From the NCBI GenBank assembly GCA_019636445.1, contig JAHBXO010000011.1, positions 1-39,996 of the forward strand: 39,996 nt of DNA, read 5' to 3'. Of the stretch, positions 1 to 7,899 are shown piece by piece. Position 1 is the stretch's first letter. Each line of letters opens with the position of its first letter. Below the pieces are notes generated by a model. It saw only the letters and a program-made list of their open reading frames with translations. It did no database searches and was not told where the DNA came from. The position numbers and the translations under genes were made by a program. This DNA is from Gemmataceae bacterium (GTDB lineage Bacteria > Planctomycetota > Planctomycetia > Gemmatales > Gemmataceae).

Positions 1-20
1 TCATCGGATGCGCTTGGCCG

Positions 21-60
21 GTCTTTCCGCCGCCTCCGCGCCACCCTACGGCGGAAAGAC
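21..60. repeat. Hairpin (12-bp perfect arms) at the left edge
   Basis: Arms at 21-32 and 49-60 are perfect reverse complements, separated by a 16-nt loop. No T-run follows on either side, so an intrinsic terminator is only possible. The rest of 1-211, ahead of the first gene, shows no gene or other signal that I can support. Confidence 0.5.
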
Positions 61-211
61 GCCCGATTTCCGGAAGCGCCGTAGCCCGATAAGGACTTAC
101 GTCGATTGGAACGGTCGCGCGTTTTGTGAAACTCCGCTGTGGCAGGGCGCGAACAACGCGTTTACACTGAACCGACATCGAATCCATTCGGTACTTTCCA
201 ACGAGTCAGCC

Positions 212-1546
212 ATGCCGCCGCCCGATCGCCGCACGTTCCTCGGAGCCGCCGCCGTCGCGGGGATGGCCGCGAACACTACGACCGCTGAAACGAAGCGCCC
301 CGCCGTCTCGAACCCGCGCGCCACCGATGGCGACAAGCGTTTCGAGCCGAAGTGGGATGAATCGCTCACGATCACCGTCGGCAACGACAAGGGCGATCTC
401 GCCGGGCGTGACGAGAAAGTGATCCAGGCGGCCGTCGATACCGTCGCCCGCGCCGGCGGTGGGACCGTGAAGTTGCTACCCGGCACGTTCAAGCTGCGGA
501 ATGCCGTCTATCTGGCGTCGAACATTCGCATCGTCGGCGCCGGAGCGGACACGATCTTCATCAAGGAGCCGTCGGTCTCGTCCAAGCTCGCGGCCGATTC
601 CGACTGGTACGATCGCGAGATCACGCTGGCCGACGCGGCCGGCTTCCGCGTCGGCGATGGCGTCTGCCTTCGTGCCAAGAACCCGCACCACGGCGGCGCC
701 ACGGTCATCAAACGCACTCTCGTCGCCCGCTCCGGCAACCGCTTCAAACTCGACAAGGGCCTTCGCGAGAACCTCTGGTCCGCCGGCACGCCGACCGCCG
801 CCACGCTCTTCCCGCTCTTCTCCGGCGAGTTCGTCTCGAACGTGACCATCGAGAACCTCACCCTCGACGGCAACAAGGCCAACAACCTCGAACTCGACGG
901 CAACTACGCCGGCTGCATCTTCCTCCAGGACTGCGCCGACTTCACTATCCGCCACGTGACGGCCCGTAACTACCGGGGCGACGGCATCAGTTGGCAGATC
1001 TGCCACGACGTGCTCGTCGAGAACTGCCACAGCCACGACCACACCGGCCTCGGCCTGCACCCCGGCTCCGGTTCGCAACGGCCGATCATGCGCAACAACA
1101 AACTCGAACGGAACCACATCGGCCTCTTCTTCTGCTGGGGCGTCAAGTACGGCCTCGCCGAGAAGAACACGATCGACGACACGAAGACCGCCGGCCTCTC
1201 CGTCGGCCACCGCGACACCGACAATGTCATCCGCGACAACCTCGTTCGCCGCAGCGGCCAGCAGGGCATCCTCTTCCGCCCCGAACGCGGCCCCGGCTTC
1301 ACCGGCGACCGGAACGAAGTCGTCGGCAACACGATCGAGGACACCGGCGACGAGAACGCGGCCGCCATCGATGTGCAGGGTACGACGGCGAACCTCGCGT
1401 TTCGGAACAACACGTTGAAGGAATCGCGCGGCCCGTCGAAGCGAGTCGGCATCCGCATCGGCGCGAAGGCGAGCGAGATCTCGCTGGAGGGGAACACGAT
1501 CAAGGGCTTCGCGAAGGATGTGGAGGATCGTCGCGAGACAAAATGA
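212..1546 (+). CDS. Tat-exported right-handed parallel beta-helix protein
   Basis: A 445-residue protein that probably binds or cleaves polysaccharide outside the cytoplasm. The ATG at 212 was chosen over upstream in-frame codons because it places a twin-arginine signal at the very N-terminus (DRRTFLGAAAVAG, residues 5-17), followed by a hydrophobic stretch. Residues about 65-110 resemble the start of a pectate-lyase-superfamily fold (GGGTVKLLPGTF). Residues about 205-430 contain regularly spaced turns rich in N, G and D (for example ENLTLDGN, MRNNKLERN, EGNTIKGF) that are typical of beta-helix coils. The fold is well supported. The enzymatic activity and substrate are not, since many such proteins in planctomycetes are uncharacterised. 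The gene is followed 120 bp later by another Tat-type gene on the same strand. Confidence 0.85.
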   Translation: MPPPDRRTFLGAAAVAGMAANTTTAETKRPAVSNPRATDGDKRFEPKWDESLTITVGNDKGDLAGRDEKVIQAAVDTVARAGGGTVKLLPGTFKLRNAVYLASNIRIVGAGADTIFIKEPSVSSKLAADSDWYDREITLADAAGFRVGDGVCLRAKNPHHGGATVIKRTLVARSGNRFKLDKGLRENLWSAGTPTAATLFPLFSGEFVSNVTIENLTLDGNKANNLELDGNYAGCIFLQDCADFTIRHVTARNYRGDGISWQICHDVLVENCHSHDHTGLGLHPGSGSQRPIMRNNKLERNHIGLFFCWGVKYGLAEKNTIDDTKTAGLSVGHRDTDNVIRDNLVRRSGQQGILFRPERGPGFTGDRNEVVGNTIEDTGDENAAAIDVQGTTANLAFRNNTLKESRGPSKRVGIRIGAKASEISLEGNTIKGFAKDVEDRRETK

Positions 1547-1666
1547 ATTGCATCCCGCCCGCCGTCGGGCTATGCTGGGAACCAATTGCGGCCCTGCCGC
1601 GTCTCACTCTGCCGGTCCATCCCCACACGCCGCCCCGCGCGGTCACGCCTCGGAGGTTCTCTCCAC

Positions 1667-2944
1667 ATGTTCACGTTCCTCGGCTCCCGCCAGCGCCACT
1701 GCGACGGCCTCGATCGCCGCAACTTCCTGGCCCTTGGGGCTTTCGGCGCGGGCCTCACGCTCGCCGACCAACTCCGTGCCAAGGCCGCCTCGCCAACGCA
1801 GACGCGATCCCTGGCGACTCCGAAGTCCGCGATCATGGTCTACCTGCCCGGCGGACCGTCGCACATGGACATGTACGACCTCAAGCCGGAAGCGCCGGCG
1901 GAGTTCCGCGGCGAATTCAAGCCGATTCAAACGAACGTCCCAGGCATTCAGATCAGCGAACATATGCCGATGCAGGCGAAGATGTTCGACAAGCTCGCCG
2001 TCGTCCGCTCCGTCGTCGCCACGGACGAACATAGCGACAGCTACGTCATGACCGGCTACCCCGAACAGATCAACCGGACCGTCGGCCACCCGTCCTTCGG
2101 CTCCGTCATGTCGAAGCTCGGTAGCGGCACCGACGACGTGCCCGCCTTCGTCTCTCTCCGTGGCATGAGCATGGGCACCGAACCCGGCTACCTCGGCGTC
2201 GCGCACCGACCGTTCACGCCGGACGGTTCCGGCCGCGAAAACCTCCGCGCGAAGTACGCCGCCGAGAAGATGGACGACCGCAAGGGCCTGCTCGGCAAGT
2301 TCGACTCCGCCCGCCGCGACATCGACGCCAGCGGGACCATGAAGGGCCTCGACAGCTTCACCCAGCGCGCCTTCGACATGATCGCCAGCGGCACCGTCCG
2401 CAAGGCGCTCGACCTGAAGCACGAAGACCCGCGTTCGAAGGACCGCTACAAGGGCGTCGAGCAGTTCCTCACCGCCCGCCGGCTCATCGAAGCCGGCGTC
2501 GGCTGCGTTACCCTCAGCTACGGTGGCTGGGACACCCACACTTCGAACTTCAAGGAACTCAAGAAGCAACTCCCGAACCTCGACCGGGGCCTCGCGAACA
2601 TGATCCGCGACCTGGACGAGCGGGGCATGCTCGAAGACACGGTCGTGGTGGTCTGGGGCGAGTTCGGCCGGACGCCGAAGATCAACTCCAGCGACGCCGG
2701 GCGCGACCACTGGTCGCCGGTGATGAGCGCGATGATCGCCGGCGGCGGCCTGAAGATGGGCCAGGCGATCGGCGCGTCCTCGGCCCGCGGCGAATACCCG
2801 AAGGACCGGCCGTACAAGGTGCCGCACGTCCTCAACACGCTCTACAAGGCCGTCGGCATCGATTCGTCGATCACCTTCCCGAACGGCACCGGCCGGCCGA
2901 TGTACATCCTCGACGACCGCGAGTTGGTGACGGAACTGCTGTAA
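1667..2944 (+). CDS. DUF1501 family protein, Tat-exported
   Basis: A 425-residue member of DUF1501, a family related to the sulfatase/alkaline phosphatase fold that is very abundant in planctomycetes. The ATG at 1667 is preceded by GGAGG at 1652-1656 (10-base spacing) and gives an N-terminal twin-arginine motif (LDRRNFLALGAF, residues 15-26). Family landmarks are visible: YLPGGPSHMDMYD near residue 60, EHSDSY near 124, SYGGWDTH near 285, VVVVWGEFGRTPK near 325 and GRDHW near 345. DUF1501 genes usually sit beside a DUF1549/DUF1553 gene. Here the nearest one is about 1.6 kb away and on the other strand, with two genes between. Cellular role and substrate are unknown. A strong hairpin terminator follows the stop. 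Confidence 0.95.
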   Translation: MFTFLGSRQRHCDGLDRRNFLALGAFGAGLTLADQLRAKAASPTQTRSLATPKSAIMVYLPGGPSHMDMYDLKPEAPAEFRGEFKPIQTNVPGIQISEHMPMQAKMFDKLAVVRSVVATDEHSDSYVMTGYPEQINRTVGHPSFGSVMSKLGSGTDDVPAFVSLRGMSMGTEPGYLGVAHRPFTPDGSGRENLRAKYAAEKMDDRKGLLGKFDSARRDIDASGTMKGLDSFTQRAFDMIASGTVRKALDLKHEDPRSKDRYKGVEQFLTARRLIEAGVGCVTLSYGGWDTHTSNFKELKKQLPNLDRGLANMIRDLDERGMLEDTVVVVWGEFGRTPKINSSDAGRDHWSPVMSAMIAGGGLKMGQAIGASSARGEYPKDRPYKVPHVLNTLYKAVGIDSSITFPNGTGRPMYILDDRELVTELL

Positions 2945-2969
2945 GATCCGTGATTCCCGGCCGATAATG

Positions 2970-3010
2970 AACGGGAGTCGTTTCCTTCGCGGAAACGACT
3001 CCCGTTTTGC
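2970..3010 (+). terminator. Rho-independent terminator after the DUF1501 gene
   Basis: Perfect 16-bp arms at 2970-2985 and 2991-3006 enclose a 5-nt loop. The right arm runs into TTTTG. It lies 26 bases after the DUF1501 stop and ahead of the PepSY gene, so those two genes are probably transcribed separately. Confidence 0.85.
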
Positions 3011-3045
3011 GTCTTCAACCGTTTCTCGATTCGCGGGGTCCGGGC

Positions 3046-3591
3046 ATGGCCGTGAATGCGCGCGTCCTGATGCGCAAGGGGCATCGCTGGGGCGCGATCG
3101 TCGTCGCGGTGCCGTTCCTCGTCGTCATCGCGACGGGGATCCTGCTGCAACTGAAGAAGGAGATTCCGTGGGTGCAGCCGCCGACGCAGCGCGGCGCGGG
3201 CAAGGCGCCGGCGATCGCGTTCGACGCCATCCTGGCGGCGGCGCGGAGCATACCCGAGGCGGGAATCGAGGGCTGGGGCGACATCGACCGGATCGACGTG
3301 CAGCCCTCGCGCGGCCTCGCGAAGGTCACGTCCAAGACTCGCTGGGAAGTGCAGGTGGACCTGAAGACCGGCGACGTGCTGCACTCGGCTTATCGCCGCT
3401 CCGACCTGATCGAATCGCTGCACGACGGCTCGTGGTTCCACGACGCCGCGAAGCTCTACGTCTTTCTCCCCGTCGCCGTCGTCGTCTTCGGCCTGTGGGC
3501 GACGGGGATCTACCTTTTCTTCCTGCCGATCGCGGTGCGGTGGCGGCGGAAGCCGGTCACTGCCGTGCCGCCCCCTTCGCGTTCAGCTTGA
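3046..3591 (+). CDS. PepSY-associated small membrane protein
   Basis: A 181-residue protein with a hydrophobic helix at about 15-35 (WGAIVVAVPFLVVIATGILLQL), a soluble PepSY-like middle (about 55-130, including WEVQVDLKTGDVLHSAYRRSD) and a second helix at about 142-163, followed by a basic tail. This is the usual plan of short PepSY-associated TM proteins, some of which work with iron uptake or membrane reductases. The ATG at 3046 was preferred because the upstream TTG would put the start inside the terminator. Another in-frame ATG, at residue 9, is possible. No partner gene for iron transport is adjacent, so the role is open. Its last 35 bases overlap the convergent SMP-30-like gene. Confidence 0.8.
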   Translation: MAVNARVLMRKGHRWGAIVVAVPFLVVIATGILLQLKKEIPWVQPPTQRGAGKAPAIAFDAILAAARSIPEAGIEGWGDIDRIDVQPSRGLAKVTSKTRWEVQVDLKTGDVLHSAYRRSDLIESLHDGSWFHDAAKLYVFLPVAVVVFGLWATGIYLFFLPIAVRWRRKPVTAVPPPSRSA

Positions 3592-4435
3592 TGGCGTACA
3601 GCCCTTTGCTCGCCGTAATGAAGAGCGTGTCCATCGCCTTGCCGCCAAAGCAGACGTTCGCCGTCCACCCTTCCGGCACGGGGATCGTCGTCACCTTCTT
3701 GCCGGCCTTGTCGAAGACGAGCACGCCCCGGCCGGTGAGGTAGACGTTGCCGGCCTCGTCGATCGTCATGCCGTCGCTCCCCTCCTCGCAGAAGAGCGCC
3801 TTGTCCTTGAGCGAGCCGTCGGCGGCGATGGCGTAGCGGTAGGTCTTCTTCGCGCCGATGTCGGCGACGTAGAGCGTCTTGCCGTCGGGCGTGCCGACGA
3901 TGCCGTTCGGCTGCTTGAGGTCGTCCGCGACGCGGACGAGTTTCCCCTTTGGCGGCAAGAAGTACACGCCCTGCGTGGACTGCTCGATCGGCCCGCGCTT
4001 CCAGTAGGGGCGTTTGTAGTACGGGTCGGTGAAGTACGCGCCGCCGGTCGGCGTTACCCAGAGGTCGTTCGGTCCGTTCAGGAGCTTGCCGCCGAAGTCC
4101 TTGACGAGAACAGTCGTCTTCTTCGTCTTCGGGTCGATGGTCCAGAGTTCGTTTTTCTCGTCGGCGCAGGCCCAGAGGAGTCCGTCCTTGTCGAAGCAGA
4201 GGCCGTTCGACCGGCCGCAGGGCTTCATCCACTCCGTGAGCTTGCCGTCGACGCTCCAGAGCATGATGCGGTCGTTCGGCTGGTCGGTGAAGTAGACGTT
4301 GCCGTCGGCGTCGACGGCGGGGCCTTCGGTGAAGGCGAAGCCGTCGGCGAGTTTCTCGACCTTCGCGCCGGCGGGCACGAGGTCGGCGGCGGCGAGCGAA
4401 GGGACGAATGCGAGGAGCAGGAACGCGGCGCGCAT
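3557..4435 (-). CDS. SMP-30/gluconolactonase/LRE-like protein, exported
   Basis: A 292-residue six-bladed beta-propeller of the SMP-30 family, whose known members are calcium- or zinc-dependent lactonases. A signal peptide is clear (MRAAFLLLAFVPSLAAA). Residues that fit the family's metal site are E37 (TEGPA), N123 (GPNDLW), N177 (PNG) and D221 (SDGMTID). Propeller-like repeats such as VDADGNVYFTD and IDEAGNVYLTG are present. It is the last of three minus-strand genes (WD40-cytochrome, DUF1549/DUF1553, this one). The 76-bp gap before it contains a weak hairpin, so read-through is plausible but unproven. A role in turning over sugar lactones at the cell surface is inference. Its 3' end overlaps the PepSY gene by 35 bp in convergent orientation. 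Confidence 0.92.
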   Translation of the reverse strand: MRAAFLLLAFVPSLAAADLVPAGAKVEKLADGFAFTEGPAVDADGNVYFTDQPNDRIMLWSVDGKLTEWMKPCGRSNGLCFDKDGLLWACADEKNELWTIDPKTKKTTVLVKDFGGKLLNGPNDLWVTPTGGAYFTDPYYKRPYWKRGPIEQSTQGVYFLPPKGKLVRVADDLKQPNGIVGTPDGKTLYVADIGAKKTYRYAIAADGSLKDKALFCEEGSDGMTIDEAGNVYLTGRGVLVFDKAGKKVTTIPVPEGWTANVCFGGKAMDTLFITASKGLYAIKLNAKGAARQ

Positions 4436-4478
4436 GGCGGACTCCGGGAGGGGTGCGGAGTCAGCATAAGGAGAACGC

Positions 4479-4498
4479 GTCGGCCGGCATGGGCCGAC
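4479..4498 (-). terminator. Weak hairpin between the DUF1553 and SMP-30 genes
   Basis: GTCGGCC at 4479-4485 pairs with GGCCGAC at 4492-4498 around a 6-nt loop, just after the stop of the large minus-strand gene. It lacks a good T-run, so it may only attenuate transcription or stabilise the mRNA end. Confidence 0.3.
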
Positions 4499-4511
4499 CG
4501 ACGCGAATCCG

Positions 4512-7500
4512 TTAGCGGTTGAAGAGGAACGCGGGGCTGTTCAGGAGCGCCCACGTGAGGTCCTGGGCGCCGAGGACGCGGGGGTCGCTCGGCGGCACCT
4601 TCGCGGCGTCGGCGGCGAGCCGCTGGTATTCGCGGTCCTGCGCCAGATAGCGGTTCCGCAGTTCGGCCTTCTTCTTGTCCGTCCGCTTCGACGGTTCGGT
4701 GTCGAGCAGCTTCGCGAACTCGGGCGAGATCGGCGATTGCAACCGCGGGTTCTTGTCGGTCGTCACCGAGAGGCGGAACTTGCCGATGGTGTGGCCGGTG
4801 CCGAAGCGCTGGTCGAAGACGAAGGTGAGCGCGACGCCCTTCTCGGCGTTGACGCCGCCCTGGAGGCGGAAGATGGCGGCGTGATCGATGCCGAGTTGCG
4901 GCGCGATCGCCCAGCCGGAGGCGGGGTTGTTGTCGACGGCGTTCGCGACCGGGAATCCGTCCTGCTGGAAGGTCGCCATCGGGCTGACGAGTTTCACCGG
5001 TTTGGCCTTCGAGTCCTCGTCGGCCTTCGACTTCTGATTCGCCCGCAGCTCGTTCAGCACGAAGTTGCCGTTCTCGGCGCGACCCGGCCCCTTCTTGTTC
5101 GGCAGTGAGGGATCGGTGAGCACTTCCAGTCGGACGGCGGTGAAGTTCGCTTTTTCCTGAATCTCCGTCGTGACGGTGTAGGTGTCGGTCGCTTCGATCG
5201 ATCCGGAAACGAGGATCGAGCCGTCCTTCTGGATTTCCATCTTGGAGGCTTTCTTCGCCTCGCCGGGGGTCGGGCCGGACTTGGAGACGGCCTTCGTCGG
5301 CGTCAGAACTTTCCACGCCGTCGGCTTCTGCTCGCGGAGGCCCGCTTCCCACGCGGCTTGCTTGGCGTCGAGCGACTTCTGGTACTCCGCAAACACGCGA
5401 GCCCGTTCCTGATGTTCCTTCACGAGCGCGGCATGGTCGGGCCCGGCGGCGCGGAGCGCCGTCACTCCGTTCTCGGTCTCGGCCTTCGTCGGGAAGCGGT
5501 TGAGCACCGAAAGATAAATCTCCTCGACGACCTTTGCGTCGTCCTTCTCCTTGAGGGTGAACTTGGCGATGTGGTTGTTGCCGTCCTGCACGGCGTCGCC
5601 GACAACGGGTCCGGAGACGAACGCGAGGATCGGCCCGAGCATGAGGCCGTTAGAGCGCTCGCACTCGCAGGCGCTCTCACGGACGGGCTTGCCGAGGAGT
5701 TCGAGGAAGCCGCCGGGGAGTTCGACGTTGCTATCCAGCAGTTGCGCGGCGCGGGCACCGGGCGGCAGGCCGGGGAGGCGTGTCACACTGCCGGTGGTCT
5801 TGTAGACGGAATCGTAGAGCACTTCCGCCGGCAGGCGCCGGGCAAGGCCGCGGGAGAAGTTCTGCTCGTCGTCCTTGTTCCAGCGGTTCGCGGCGACGGA
5901 GAGCTGGTACGTGCGGCTCTTGCAGATGGTCTTCACGACGGAGCGGACGTCGAAGCCGGAAGCGATGAAATCCTCGGTCAGCTTGTCGAGCAGTTCGGGG
6001 TTCGTGGGCGGGTTGCCGGCGCGGATGTCGTCGACCGGTTCGATGATGCCGACGCCGAGGAGATAGCTCCAGATCCGGTTCACGTACGATTTCGCGAAGT
6101 ACGGGTTCTTCGGTGAGGTGATCCACTTGGCGACCTGCTCGCGACGGTGTTCGTCCCCCTTCGGCAGGTCGCCGTGCGGATAGGGGAACTTCGGGTTCGC
6201 GGTCTGACCGGTCCGTTCGTGCTTCACATCGCCGGCTTTCGCGTCCTCGATGATTTCCGAAAGCGGCTTGGTGCGCTCGACGGCCGTGTCGACGCCGACG
6301 CGCTGGCCCTTGAACTTGGGGTCTTCCTTGCGGGTCACCTGCGCGAAGTACGCCGCCAGTTCGTAGTACTGGTCCTGCGTCCATTTCTCGAACGGGTGAT
6401 CGTGGCACTTGTTGCAGTTGAAGCGGATGGCCAGGAACAGCTGCGTGGTGTTCTCCATCGCCGCGTCCGGTTCGCGGAGAATCTTGTAATACGCCGCCGG
6501 GGGATTCTCGAGATTCGACCCCTTGGCCGTAAGGATCTCGTAGGCGAATTTGTCGTACGGCGTGTTCTTGACGAGCTGATCGCGGATCCAGCCGCGCAGG
6601 GCGGTCGCGCCGCGGTCGCCGAGGAACTTGCGGTTCACCTGGAGCATGTCCGCCCACTTGTTCGTCCAGTGTTCGATGTAGGCGTCGGAGCCGACGAGGG
6701 CGTCGACGAGGGAGTCCCGCTTCTCACGGCTCGGCTTCGGATCGGCGAGGAACTTGCGCACGTCGTCGGACGACGGCGGCAGGCCGGTGAGGTCGATCGT
6801 CACGCGGCGGATGAACTCCGCGTCGGTGCAGAGTTCGCTCGCCTGGATCTTCATCTTCTTCAGCTTCTCGTCGACCAGCGAGTCGATGTGGTTGAGCACG
6901 GGCTGTTGTTTCCAGGCGAATTCGCTGCGGTCGCCCATGACGACAACGGTCGAGGCGGCGTAAGAACCCTCGTAGCGCACCAGCATCGTCGATTCACCGC
7001 GGCGGAGGCTCGTGAGCAGGCCGGTCTTGTCCACGGTGGCGACTTCGGTGTTGCTGCTCTCGATGAAGCACTCGGCGCTCACGTCGCGTTTGCGGCCGTC
7101 GGCGTATGTGGCGATCACGGCGAACTGCTGCTTGCCGCCGATGGCTTGGATAGTCGGATTCAGAGGCAGAACGTCGATCGACGTGACCCGCGGGGCGGTG
7201 TAATCGAGGGCGACGCCTTCGGCGATCCACTGCTTGACGAGTTCGTAGTTCGGGTCGCCGGGCTGCCAGACGACGCCGCCGGCGTGCGGAACGGCCCCGG
7301 CGGGTTTGAGGAGCATCAGCGACTTGTCCGGGGCGGCGCGGTTGAAGCGCCGGCCTTCGAGGTCGTCGGTGAGCGAGCGGTGATCGAAGATCGAGTCGTA
7401 GCCGCGCAGCGACAGCTTGAAGCCGTTCTTCCCCTGAGCCGACCCGTGGCAGGTGCCTTGATTGCAGCCGAGTTTCGAGAGGACCGGCTGCACGTCGGTG

Positions 7501-7859
7501 ACGAAGCTGACGGCCTTCGCGGACTTCTGGCCGGAGACTTTCACGGCCACCTTCGCCGTCTGGCCGCCGAGGCTGATCGACAGCTCGCCGGCACCGTCGG
7601 CGATCGGGCGCACGAGGCCCGCCGGCGAGACGCTCGCGACCTTCGGCGCGTCGATCGTCGCGATCCGCGTCGCGTCCACCGTGTCGCCGTTATCGAGTTT
7701 GACCGTGACAAGCAGTTGCCCGTAAGCGTACGGGTTCGCGAGTTCGATGCTCGCCGGCTGCACGGCGAGGGACGCGACCTTCGCGTTCGGGGGCAGTTTC
7801 TCCGCATCGGCGGCGAGGGCCGTCGGGGCGAGCATCAGGAGCAGGAAGAGGGTACGCAT
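4512..7859 (-). CDS. DUF1549/DUF1553 surface protein with Ig-like domains
   Basis: A 1115-residue exported planctomycete protein of unknown function. The ATG at 7859 yields a signal peptide (MRTLFLLLMLAPTALAADA). Domain order: bacterial Ig-like (BIG2) at about 25-108; a cytochrome-like segment with a CX4CH motif (C132, C137, H138); a second BIG2 at about 224-308; DUF1549 at about 325-530, containing CNKCHDHPFEKW with C482, C485 and H486; DUF1553 from about 640. The end (ALLNSPAFLFNR) is the normal DUF1553 terminus. Between RFPTKAE and that end lies about 250 residues of extra sequence with a discoidin-like feel (AVDNNPASGWAI). Family members are suspected of anchoring or degrading polysaccharide with bound haem, but this is not established. 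It starts 40 bp after the WD40-cytochrome gene, so co-transcription is likely. No Shine-Dalgarno sequence is visible. Confidence 0.93.
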   Translation of the reverse strand: MRTLFLLLMLAPTALAADAEKLPPNAKVASLAVQPASIELANPYAYGQLLVTVKLDNGDTVDATRIATIDAPKVASVSPAGLVRPIADGAGELSISLGGQTAKVAVKVSGQKSAKAVSFVTDVQPVLSKLGCNQGTCHGSAQGKNGFKLSLRGYDSIFDHRSLTDDLEGRRFNRAAPDKSLMLLKPAGAVPHAGGVVWQPGDPNYELVKQWIAEGVALDYTAPRVTSIDVLPLNPTIQAIGGKQQFAVIATYADGRKRDVSAECFIESSNTEVATVDKTGLLTSLRRGESTMLVRYEGSYAASTVVVMGDRSEFAWKQQPVLNHIDSLVDEKLKKMKIQASELCTDAEFIRRVTIDLTGLPPSSDDVRKFLADPKPSREKRDSLVDALVGSDAYIEHWTNKWADMLQVNRKFLGDRGATALRGWIRDQLVKNTPYDKFAYEILTAKGSNLENPPAAYYKILREPDAAMENTTQLFLAIRFNCNKCHDHPFEKWTQDQYYELAAYFAQVTRKEDPKFKGQRVGVDTAVERTKPLSEIIEDAKAGDVKHERTGQTANPKFPYPHGDLPKGDEHRREQVAKWITSPKNPYFAKSYVNRIWSYLLGVGIIEPVDDIRAGNPPTNPELLDKLTEDFIASGFDVRSVVKTICKSRTYQLSVAANRWNKDDEQNFSRGLARRLPAEVLYDSVYKTTGSVTRLPGLPPGARAAQLLDSNVELPGGFLELLGKPVRESACECERSNGLMLGPILAFVSGPVVGDAVQDGNNHIAKFTLKEKDDAKVVEEIYLSVLNRFPTKAETENGVTALRAAGPDHAALVKEHQERARVFAEYQKSLDAKQAAWEAGLREQKPTAWKVLTPTKAVSKSGPTPGEAKKASKMEIQKDGSILVSGSIEATDTYTVTTEIQEKANFTAVRLEVLTDPSLPNKKGPGRAENGNFVLNELRANQKSKADEDSKAKPVKLVSPMATFQQDGFPVANAVDNNPASGWAIAPQLGIDHAAIFRLQGGVNAEKGVALTFVFDQRFGTGHTIGKFRLSVTTDKNPRLQSPISPEFAKLLDTEPSKRTDKKKAELRNRYLAQDREYQRLAADAAKVPPSDPRVLGAQDLTWALLNSPAFLFNR

Positions 7860-7899
7860 GATATCGGGTAGCTGAGGATGGTGTTCGGGTGGAAATCGA

